A DNA stretch of 64,000 nucleotides from a virus: positions 19,135 to 83,134 of the IMG/VR virus record IMGVR_UViG_3300033153_006411. One strand, 5' to 3'. Below, piece after piece: positions 58,375 through 64,000 of the stretch. How positions within the stretch are numbered: the stretch's first letter is position 1; every line of letters begins with the position of its first letter. A program made the position numbers and the translations under genes. The notes beneath the pieces are model-generated. The model was given only the letters and a program-made list of their open reading frames with translations. It did not search any database and had not been told where the DNA came from.

Positions 58375-59517
58375 ATGAGAATTTCAGACACCATACTCGA
58401 TATCATTACCGCATTGCGTACCGCTATCGAACTGGATGATACCAGTCATACCACATCAATGACGCGGGAACTGTCCCGACTCCCAGAGTTTGAAGGTTCT
58501 ACCGCCACAGCCGGTTACCACGTGTCCCCAGAGGGCGACATCAAGGATGATCACTGGTGGTTGATAATGGATGACGGTTCTGTCTTCGATGCTGATGCTG
58601 ACGAGCCCACACGATGCTCCAAGAAAGATTCACGGCACGGTCGGTACTTTCCTTACACTGGAGAGACAGGCATACCGGCAGCAGTTCTACAAGCCGCTGA
58701 CCATCTCCGCTCCTCATCCCGTGTAGCCAAGAACAAATCCTTTTCCGATATGGTGGGCGAAGGATCAATTACCGAAACCCATGACTATAATCCCGAATGG
58801 GATTATGAAGTCGATGAGCAGGGGCACGATGAAGATGAAATAATGCAATACGTCAACAAGGCAATTGAAGACGTTAAGAGAGAAGTCTTACCGGTGCTTG
58901 GGTTCCAAGACATGAAGGTATTCTTTACACCCGAGGGTGGTTTGGATGGTGATGTGGGGAAATATATTTATGGAACCTCTTCGTATCCCGTAGTGGGTCT
59001 CGATCTTCGACACACAATGGACGGTGTTAACTTCAATGAGCATGCATTTTTTCAACAGATACGTGCCAGTCTCGCTCACGAGCTTGCACATGCATATCAA
59101 GAAAGTAGATACGGTGAAGATGCATTGTACCACGATGACCTCGAAGATGATGCCGAAGCGTTTGCTTATAATTGGGTTATGAATGGCAAGCTAGACCCGT
59201 CTGTTTTAGAAATGAAATTCGATGAGGCGTCAGGTGCATCGGCACCCAGTGCCGCCGCCCGACAGGCTCCAGAAGCCCTACCCGATGCCATGACCATGGA
59301 CGGACAGGAAGGTATGGTGGTCGATGAGTTTGACGACGAGTCGAAACCCGAAGACCTACAGGCAGGATGGGAAGACCTCGTCGGTGAAGACGAAGGTGAT
59401 CTCAAAGAGGTTGACCACCCCGAGTACATGCCCGGGGGCGAGAACGGCACCGACAACTACGACCCCACATACGATGAGCGTAGCGTTCACACTAATGCCG
59501 GTTGGCCGCGTCCTTGA
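58375..59517 (+). CDS. HExxH zinc metallopeptidase-like protein
   Basis: 380 residues. SLAHELAHAYQE (His near 235) supplies the zinc site and catalytic Glu, and DDAEAFAYNW about 25 residues on gives a third ligand region. The N-terminal ~150 residues and the acidic, Gly/Pro-rich C-terminal 120 residues are unlike known peptidases. GTAAATA lies only 5 nt before the ATG, so the mRNA could be nearly leaderless or start further downstream. Confidence 0.75.
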   Translation: MRISDTILDIITALRTAIELDDTSHTTSMTRELSRLPEFEGSTATAGYHVSPEGDIKDDHWWLIMDDGSVFDADADEPTRCSKKDSRHGRYFPYTGETGIPAAVLQAADHLRSSSRVAKNKSFSDMVGEGSITETHDYNPEWDYEVDEQGHDEDEIMQYVNKAIEDVKREVLPVLGFQDMKVFFTPEGGLDGDVGKYIYGTSSYPVVGLDLRHTMDGVNFNEHAFFQQIRASLAHELAHAYQESRYGEDALYHDDLEDDAEAFAYNWVMNGKLDPSVLEMKFDEASGASAPSAAARQAPEALPDAMTMDGQEGMVVDEFDDESKPEDLQAGWEDLVGEDEGDLKEVDHPEYMPGGENGTDNYDPTYDERSVHTNAGWPRP

Positions 59518-59771
59518 CAACACCCCTATAGCGTGATACCTTTACCCTATGCGCTGCTAACGGACCCACCATACGCCGAGGTAGCAAGCTAAAGCTGGAT
59601 AGTGATGCATGTTCGTGGAGCGTAATCATCCCGCGACACAATGACCACCAGTAATGATAGGGGCCAAAAGAGTAGATGAGCGCACTGACGAGTGATGCGA
59701 TAAAGAGTTCTGTACGGGGTGAGGTCGGTCTACATGACCTCACGTCAACCCCAAATTCAACGGAGTATGTA
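59514..59771 (+). promoter_or_regulatory. Promoter and leader region
   Basis: TTGACA (59514), 17-nt spacer, TACCTT. About 220 nt without a clear gene follow. A TGAGGTC/GACCTCA hairpin (59720-59742) lies close to the next start. A longer in-frame start at 59676 for the next gene cannot be excluded. Confidence 0.45.
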
Positions 59772-60068
59772 ATGACTGAACGTCTTAGAAAAATACAAGA
59801 ACTCTCTGAGAAATATCACAGGCAGAAGGACAAGGCCGACCATGCGGCGAGCAAGGCGTATCATACCCATTGTAAAATCGACAAGCTCATGCAGGAAGAG
59901 GTACACTCGTTAGTTCCTGAATCAAATAAGAACTGGCTCGTGTACAAATTCACTGGTTGGGTATGCGAATCAGAAGAGAACCCACTCCAGATGTGCATTT
60001 ACGATGAACGTGACGACCCTGCGCTGGATGACTGTCTCTTCTGTCACGATCCATACGAACGAAAGTAA
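59772..60068 (+). CDS. Conserved small phage protein
   Basis: 98 residues from the ATG after CGGAG. A charged coiled N-terminus and a CLFCHDPYE Cys pair at the end. No role known to me. Confidence 0.6.
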   Translation: MTERLRKIQELSEKYHRQKDKADHAASKAYHTHCKIDKLMQEEVHSLVPESNKNWLVYKFTGWVCESEENPLQMCIYDERDDPALDDCLFCHDPYERK

Positions 60069-60113
60069 TATACGCTCTAGCGTATAACCGATAAATATAC
60101 GATGAAGCGTATA
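60069..60113 (+). promoter_or_regulatory. Paired palindromic operator-like sites
   Basis: TATACGCT-ct-AGCGTATA (60069-60086) and TATACG-atgaag-CGTATA (60096-60113), two related palindromes before a leader peptide. Confidence 0.6.
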
Positions 60114-60131
60114 ATAACCAAGGAGGACCAC

Positions 60132-60152
60132 ATGGCAATATTCACTATGTAG
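60132..60152 (+). CDS. Six-codon leader peptide (MAIFTM)
   Basis: ATG preceded by AAGGAGGA, the strongest ribosome site around, then stop after six codons. A 9-bp hairpin GGCTGCATC-acc-GATGTAGCC follows the stop at once, and the main gene starts 36 nt on. This layout suggests translational control or attenuation. Confidence 0.55.
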   Translation: MAIFTM

Positions 60153-60188
60153 GCTGCATCACCGATGTAGCCGTGAATGGAGAATGCC

Positions 60189-60488
60189 ATGTATCGTGCA
60201 TCAATTGAACGCGCTCGTGCTCGCCGTGTCTGGCAGGCGCACAAACTTATATACGGGGACACCTTGTCTCACGTCCCGCGTTTTAATCAACTCAATCGGT
60301 TCCGTAAAGCACAAAAGCGTGCCGGTTGCGGAAAACCCGGTTGTGTTATGTGTCACTGGGAAAAGATTTTCAGTGTACCTACCATAGCTGACCGTCGGGC
60401 TCAGGATAGCGCCAAGGATTCACTCCTCGATTACGACTTAATGCAGTTAGATGCATTAACTGACCTTGAAATTGACGATTTAATGTAA
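60189..60488 (+). CDS. Small basic protein with Cys cluster
   Basis: 99 residues. Very basic N-terminus (RASIERARARRVW) and CGKPGCVMC; may bind zinc and nucleic acid. Preceded by TGGAGAATGCC. No family recognised. Confidence 0.6.
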   Translation: MYRASIERARARRVWQAHKLIYGDTLSHVPRFNQLNRFRKAQKRAGCGKPGCVMCHWEKIFSVPTIADRRAQDSAKDSLLDYDLMQLDALTDLEIDDLM

Positions 60489-60500
60489 TATACTACATGA

Positions 60501-60870
60501 GTGCAGGCGTCCAGACTATCGCTCGACCCATCCCCTTTAGGTAAGTTTGGGAGAGAGGAAGTTCGGGACACCACAGTACAGGCTAGTGGAGAAATTCCAC
60601 CCGACATAATGTCGAGGACAAGTGAGATAGAGACAGACAGCCGATGGCCTTCGGGCACAGGCGATAGCTGGAAAGAGTGGGGTAAGAGCCCACAACGTGG
60701 CATGGCGACATGCGCGGAAGCAAACTCTAGCCGGTGCAACCCCAGACAGTTCTTATGACTCGGTACGACGAGGGACAGGTAGGGGGCAAAGATCGTCATG
60801 GGAACATGGCGGCAAGACGAATGATAGTCCTAGACAGAATCCCGGCTATCGGATGCCGTAAAGCACTTTT
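60501..60870 (+). ncRNA. rnpB: RNase P RNA (bacterial A type)
   Basis: The universal regions appear in order: GAGGAAGTTCGGGACACCACAG (P4 and CR I region, 60555-60576), AGACAGACAGCCGATGGCC, TGGAAAGAGTGGGGTAAGAG with its paired CCCAC, GCAAACTCTAGCCGGTGCAA, and AGACAGAATCCCGGCTATCGG (CR V, ending 60852). P1 forms by GGCGTCC (60506-12) with GGATGCC (60851-57), and outer GTGC/GCAC precedes a T-run. It would mature tRNA and tmRNA 5' ends with host RnpA. No phage RnpA gene is seen here. Confidence 0.94.
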
Positions 60871-60935
60871 ATTATTTGGTTGAAAAATCCCGCATGGGAT
60901 ATTAGATTAAAGGAAACATCTATGCGGAAACACCA

Positions 60936-61469
60936 ATGAAAAACTTCATGATCGATATCGAGACTCTGGACACGGAGAACACGGCAGCAGTGATTAGTAT
61001 TGGTGCTGTGGTATTTGACCCAGATTCGAAACACGTTGAAGCCAACACATTTCATGTGAATATCGATTTTGAAGAAGCATTGAAGTATGGTACCCACAGC
61101 GAGTCCACCATCAAATTTTGGGAAAGGCAACCCGAAGATGCTGTGTCTACGTTGTTCAATCCAGAGCCGGTATCTTTAAAAGAAGCACTGTTGGCGTTCA
61201 ACAAATACGTCAAGTCGTGGGGAACACCGAAGCCCAAATTCATTTGGGGTAACAGTCCGTCATTCGACGTAGCCATTCTGCGTCACGCATGCAAGCAAAC
61301 CGGTGTCAAGTTTCCATTCACACCGTGGGTCGAGATGGACGTTCGTACCCTCAAGAATCTACTACCGAAGGAAGCGATTCCTAAGAAGACAGGTGTCAAC
61401 CACAGTGCGGTCGATGACTGCTACTGGCAATGTAAGATCGTTCAGATGTTCCATGGGGTGGATTTCTAA
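60936..61469 (+). CDS. DEDDh 3'-5' exonuclease (Rv2179c/DexA-like)
   Basis: 177 residues. FMIDIETL (Asp7, Glu9), SPSFDVAILRHA, and NHSAVDDCYWQ give the four acidic residues and His of DEDDh exonucleases. Its position right after RNase P RNA suggests RNA end trimming, but DNA substrates are equally possible. Confidence 0.87.
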   Translation: MKNFMIDIETLDTENTAAVISIGAVVFDPDSKHVEANTFHVNIDFEEALKYGTHSESTIKFWERQPEDAVSTLFNPEPVSLKEALLAFNKYVKSWGTPKPKFIWGNSPSFDVAILRHACKQTGVKFPFTPWVEMDVRTLKNLLPKEAIPKKTGVNHSAVDDCYWQCKIVQMFHGVDF

Positions 61470-61645
61470 TGACAGAATTAAGAAAGAAAGTTGCTTATTG
61501 GCCTTCGGATAACGCGGCCATGTGGCGGGATGTAAGAGAAGTGTGCCTTGAGCCCGACGGCAAGCGATATACAACACACGACAGTGATGATGGTTATTAC
61601 GTCACCGAAGATGATGGCGAGCGCACTTACTTAAATTTGGGTTGA
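61469..61645 (+). CDS. Very small hypothetical protein (58 aa)
   Basis: Starts MTELRKKVAYWPSD at the TAATG overlap with the exonuclease stop and ends ERTYLNLG. Acidic. No family recognised. Confidence 0.6.
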   Translation: MTELRKKVAYWPSDNAAMWRDVREVCLEPDGKRYTTHDSDDGYYVTEDDGERTYLNLG

Positions 61646-61671
61646 CTCCGAACCCACAAAGGATTAAACTT
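61643..61671 (+). promoter_or_regulatory. Promoter-like sequence
   Basis: TTGACT, 17-nt spacer, TAAACT, close to the stable-RNA promoter type; would transcribe the gene at 61677 and the tRNAs after it. Confidence 0.6.
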
Positions 61672-61676
61672 TAATC

Positions 61677-61871
61677 ATGGCTAAAATAGTACATTTCGAT
61701 GTGTCACGAGGTTTAACCATCATGGATGGTTTTGAGAGTGACCGACCATCCTTCGGGATGCGAGTAGAATTGGAAGAAGATGATGATTTCTATGAAGAAG
61801 TCGCCAACGCAATCCAAACTGTCAATGGTGTAATGTTACTAATTCCTGAATCAGAAGCACCGGAAGCCTAA
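61677..61871 (+). CDS. Small acidic hypothetical protein
   Basis: 64 residues. No family recognised. It is transcribed just before a tRNA cluster. Confidence 0.55.
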   Translation: MAKIVHFDVSRGLTIMDGFESDRPSFGMRVELEEDDDFYEEVANAIQTVNGVMLLIPESEAPEA

Positions 61872-61882
61872 ATAGAATTACT

Positions 61883-61955
61883 GCCCTTATAGCACGATTG
61901 GACGTGCAGCGCTTTCCTAAAGCGATGGTTTCAGGTTCGAATCCTGATTAGGGCG
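61883..61955 (+). tRNA. tRNA-Arg (CCT)
   Basis: 73 nt to the discriminator, no encoded CCA. Loop TTCCTAA in a 4-bp stem CGCT/AGCG, T arm TCAGG-TTCGAAT-CCTGA and one T-T mismatch in the acceptor. Reads AGG. Confidence 0.82.
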
Positions 61956-62014
61956 CAGCTAAGATTTATGCCTGTGGCAAAGCCCGGTAATTCGGGACAT
62001 GGGCGCTTTCTTAT
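61956..62014 (+). other. Structured spacer between tRNAs
   Basis: GCCTGT pairs with ATGGGC around an inner CCCG-gtaatt-CGGG hairpin. No tRNA fits. Confidence 0.35.
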
Positions 62015-62097
62015 GCGGGTGTCTCCTCAATGGTGAGGAATCTGCCTTCCAAGCAGACGCGCAAGCACGGCGAGTTCGATCCTCGTCACCCGCTCCA
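62015..62097 (+). tRNA. tRNA-Gly (TCC)
   Basis: 83 nt, CCA encoded. Acceptor GCGGGTG/CACCCGC, loop CTTCCAA in stem TCTGC/GCAGA and an extended variable region. Confidence 0.9.
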
Positions 62098-62103
62098 AAC
62101 AAT

Positions 62104-62179
62104 GCCCTCATAGCTCAGTAGGTAGAGCAATTCCTTGGTAAGGAAGAGGTCGTAGGTTCGATTCCTATTGAGGGCACCA
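62104..62179 (+). tRNA. tRNA-Thr (GGT)
   Basis: 76 nt, CCA encoded. Acceptor GCCCTCA/TGAGGGC, loop TTGGTAA, canonical D arm TAGCTCAGTAGGTAGAGCA. Confidence 0.93.
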
Positions 62180-62180
62180 A

Positions 62181-62339
62181 ATGACTAAGGACGAATTAAT
62201 CGAAGCTGCCAACAAGCCGGTTACCGAAGAAGATTTAATCGAGTACCGCAGATGGAAGAAAAAACGCGAAGAGGAATTCGAACGCACCGCCCGTGCACAA
62301 CACGTTGATTATGCATTTTCACAACGTTCCTACTCCTGA
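62181..62339 (+). CDS. Very small hypothetical protein (52 aa)
   Basis: MTKDELIEAANKPVTEEDL, then a basic helix RRWKKKREEEFER. It begins directly after the tRNA-Thr CCA, without a clear ribosome site, so it is less certain. Confidence 0.45.
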   Translation: MTKDELIEAANKPVTEEDLIEYRRWKKKREEEFERTARAQHVDYAFSQRSYS

Positions 62340-62345
62340 GAAATC

Positions 62346-62846
62346 ATGTCAATCTTTTTCCCCAAAAATTGTAGAGTGACCCCCGAAATTTACGCCAATG
62401 CGCAAGCTCAGGCTAACCAGATTCCTCTTCTTAATAATTCGATTCGTAAGGGTGCAGGAACTTTGGTGGGGTGCATCGGTGAACAAGGCTTCATTCACCT
62501 CTTCCCCGGATCAGTGTCCCATAACACTTACCAACACGATGTTATGTGGAGTGGTTTGAAGATCGAGATCAAAACCAAAGACCGAACCGTACACCCTAAA
62601 CTTGATTATGATGTATCCATCGCCAACTCCAATATCACACAAAGTGCGGATATATATGCCTTCATGTCTGTGTACCGTAACAAGGTCACCGACCGATACA
62701 TAAGGGTTCATTTCTGTGGATTTTTCCCTACGGACCAATACTTTGAGAAGGCTAGATTCCTGAATAAGGGAGACTACGACCCATCCAATGACTACTACGT
62801 ACAGGCTGATTGTTGGAATCTCTCAATGAGAGAGCTTGACAGATAA
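62346..62846 (+). CDS. PD-(D/E)XK nuclease-like protein
   Basis: 166 residues. GCIGEQGF supplies a helix Glu, HDVMWSGLKIEIKTKDR supplies Asp and ExK, and DYDVSI follows. This is a better match to the PD-(D/E)XK core than the related protein at 20092. Confidence 0.65.
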   Translation: MSIFFPKNCRVTPEIYANAQAQANQIPLLNNSIRKGAGTLVGCIGEQGFIHLFPGSVSHNTYQHDVMWSGLKIEIKTKDRTVHPKLDYDVSIANSNITQSADIYAFMSVYRNKVTDRYIRVHFCGFFPTDQYFEKARFLNKGDYDPSNDYYVQADCWNLSMRELDR

Positions 62847-62867
62847 CCTCTAGCACTAAATACTTTT

Positions 62868-63239
62868 ATGAATAAGAGAAAGTATTACCATCCCCGTGAT
62901 GGCGCAACCCCAACCCGAGAATTCACTACAGATGGATGCAGTGGTGGTATGTCGTGGGCATGGCAAACTTTTGCAAAACCATTCACTAAAACCGATATCC
63001 CGTGGCGTGACTGTTGTGTAGTACACGACCGTGCTTACTGGATGGGTGGTACATGGACAGACAGGCGAGTAGCTGACAGACATTTGCGTCAATGTGTTGG
63101 TCGCCAAGGATACCCTATTATGGGTTGGCTCATGTACCTCGGTGTTAGAATTGGTGGAGCCCCTTTCTTTCCATTTAGTTGGCGTTGGGGATACGGTTGG
63201 AAAATGGGAATCATTGAAAGGATGTTCGGTAAGAAATAA
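62868..63239 (+). CDS. Phospholipase A2-like protein
   Basis: 123 residues. TDGCSGGMSWAW and DCCVVHDRAYW (His53-Asp54) match the calcium-loop and catalytic CCxxHDxxY elements of PLA2-like folds, with a Cys-containing second helix (LRQCVG). CTAAATAC, a variant of the late element, lies just upstream. It could attack phospholipids in lysis or entry. No signal peptide. Confidence 0.72.
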   Translation: MNKRKYYHPRDGATPTREFTTDGCSGGMSWAWQTFAKPFTKTDIPWRDCCVVHDRAYWMGGTWTDRRVADRHLRQCVGRQGYPIMGWLMYLGVRIGGAPFFPFSWRWGYGWKMGIIERMFGKK

Positions 63240-63243
63240 CCAC

Positions 63244-63272
63244 ATTGACCCCGAAGCAAATAGGTACTACAT
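63244..63272 (+). promoter_or_regulatory. Promoter-like sequence
   Basis: TTGACC, 17-nt spacer, TACATT, upstream of the channel-protein gene. Confidence 0.45.
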
Positions 63273-63310
63273 TGTTAAAGTAGTCCCAGTAATTAACATG
63301 GGGAACAGTT

Positions 63311-63883
63311 ATGATTATCAATCAGACTGACGGTATATTAGCGAGACTGTCAATCACGAATATTTTATGGATCGCTTTACTAGGAGCCTCTTGGCAGCAA
63401 GGCTGGCTTCAGTACATCTTTAATCAAGACATCAGTTACATCTCTCACGGCATTGCCGTATTCTCCCTCATGGCTATAGTCCTGAGTTTCTGGAAGGGTT
63501 ACGTACTCGCCGATATTCTTAGACTGCCACCAAAGCTCAGAACGACATCAACCGACTATCGTGAAAAGGATAACATTAGGGAAGTTCTAAAAACCGAGCT
63601 TATGGGTTACATTTCTTTCATTGAATATTTTGCTTCGACCGCTTTGGCGGTGGGCGTACTGGGTACCGTCATCGGTTTGATATTGGGTTTCCAAAACGTC
63701 GATGCTACATCAATATCGAGTGTTGAGAATGCCGGTGCCACAGTAGCCGACGTACTCAGGGGATTATCAGTGGCGTTCCACACCACGTTGGTGGGCGGCA
63801 TAGCAAACCTCTGGATACGTACCAATCACTTTATGTTGTCGCAGGCTTCAGCCAAAATATACTCGACGACCCTAGAGGGATAA
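63311..63883 (+). CDS. MotA/TolQ/ExbB-type proton channel protein
   Basis: 190 residues with about four hydrophobic segments. The C-terminal pair (TALAVGVLGTVIGLILGFQ and ADVLRGLSVAFHTTLVGGIANLW) follows the MotA/TolQ/ExbB consensus, including the GTVIGL turn and the AxxTTxxGL-like helix. Such proteins form proton-driven stators. The next gene begins with one transmembrane helix, as a TolR/MotB-type partner would. Confidence 0.8.
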   Translation: MIINQTDGILARLSITNILWIALLGASWQQGWLQYIFNQDISYISHGIAVFSLMAIVLSFWKGYVLADILRLPPKLRTTSTDYREKDNIREVLKTELMGYISFIEYFASTALAVGVLGTVIGLILGFQNVDATSISSVENAGATVADVLRGLSVAFHTTLVGGIANLWIRTNHFMLSQASAKIYSTTLEG

Positions 63884-63887
63884 ATCG

Positions 63888-64000
63888 ATGTTGTATGATT
63901 GGGGCAATTCCTCTCATGGGGATCAAACAGTCAACACCCTGTTCCGTGATGTCCTCATGGCGGCACTGGGTGCACTCGCACTCGCACTAATCATACTAGC
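63888..64000 (+). CDS. Partial membrane protein (possible TolR/MotB partner)
   Basis: Runs off the window. Visible residues MLYDWGNSSHGDQTVNTLF then DVLMAALGALALALIIL show a short cytoplasmic stretch and one transmembrane helix. Partner identity is inference from position. Confidence 0.55.
   Translation, partial: MLYDWGNSSHGDQTVNTLFRDVLMAALGALALALIIL

Overview
The window is a 64-kb piece of a large, lytic-type tailed bacteriophage genome. Genes are tightly packed, often with ATGA or TAATG overlaps, on both strands. There are two paralogous glycine-rich tail-fibre genes, a PAAR spike-tip protein, a GH108 endolysin, an ATP-dependent DNA ligase, HNH nucleases, a dCMP deaminase and many small unknown proteins. 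Head and DNA polymerase genes lie outside. The host is probably a Gram-negative proteobacterium. The tmRNA tag ends YALAA, and a circularly permuted tmRNA gene is known from Alphaproteobacteria and some beta- and cyanobacterial groups, so an alphaproteobacterial host is a fair guess but not proven.

Layout. 0-6.6 kb: metabolic/decoration cluster (sulfotransferase, ATP-grasp, three Fe/2OG-oxygenase-like proteins, membrane fatty-acid desaturase). 6.7-13.5 kb: MPMD-repeat protein, dCMP deaminase, polynucleotide kinase-phosphatase, S41 protease, an RNA ligase 1-like protein with its catalytic lysine replaced. 13.5-18.4 kb (minus): LamG-like protein and two tail fibres. 18.4-18.8 kb: permuted tmRNA. 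18.9-25.9 kb: small genes, acyl carrier protein, MoxR ATPase plus VWA/metallopeptidase pair. 26-28.8 kb: endolysin and a secreted-protein pair. 28.9-42.2 kb: many small genes plus an Acb1-like/PcfJ-like fusion, PAAR protein, HNH nuclease and glutaredoxin. 42.2-45 kb: minus-strand tRNAs and the most unusual locus, two arrays of two-loop RNA hairpins around a two-gene operon. 45-52 kb: HD hydrolase, small genes, tRNA-Tyr, ligase, a terminator-ended small RNA, a lipoprotein and a DUF6765-like protein. 52-64 kb: tRNAs (Glu x3, Arg x2, Cys, Ser, Gly, Thr), small genes, RNase P RNA, a DEDDh exonuclease, a PLA2-like protein and a MotA/TolQ-like channel protein.

The strongest novelty candidate is at 42.75-44.97 kb. 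Ten tandem RNA units (six plus four) share the plan stem / AAGACC-N11-GTC / nnnTGACC-N11-GTC / stem', and all 20 hypervariable loops are exactly 11 nt long. The outer stems change in sequence while staying paired, and G-U pairs favour plus-strand RNA. A sigma70-like promoter sits just before unit 1. Between the arrays lie two overlapping genes, the second resembling the C-terminal Transposase_20 domain of IS110 recombinases, a family known to use a bridge RNA with two guide loops. That this is a multi-guide RNA system is inference; the architecture itself is read directly from the sequence.

The phage also carries a striking RNA-processing set: permuted tmRNA, RNase P RNA, about a dozen tRNAs, a kinase-phosphatase and a DnaQ-like exonuclease. 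Regulation looks layered. TTGACA-type promoters precede the small-gene operons, TTGACT-N17-TATAAATA promoters precede tmRNA/tRNA genes, and a GTAAATA motif about 22-34 bp before starts marks putative late genes.
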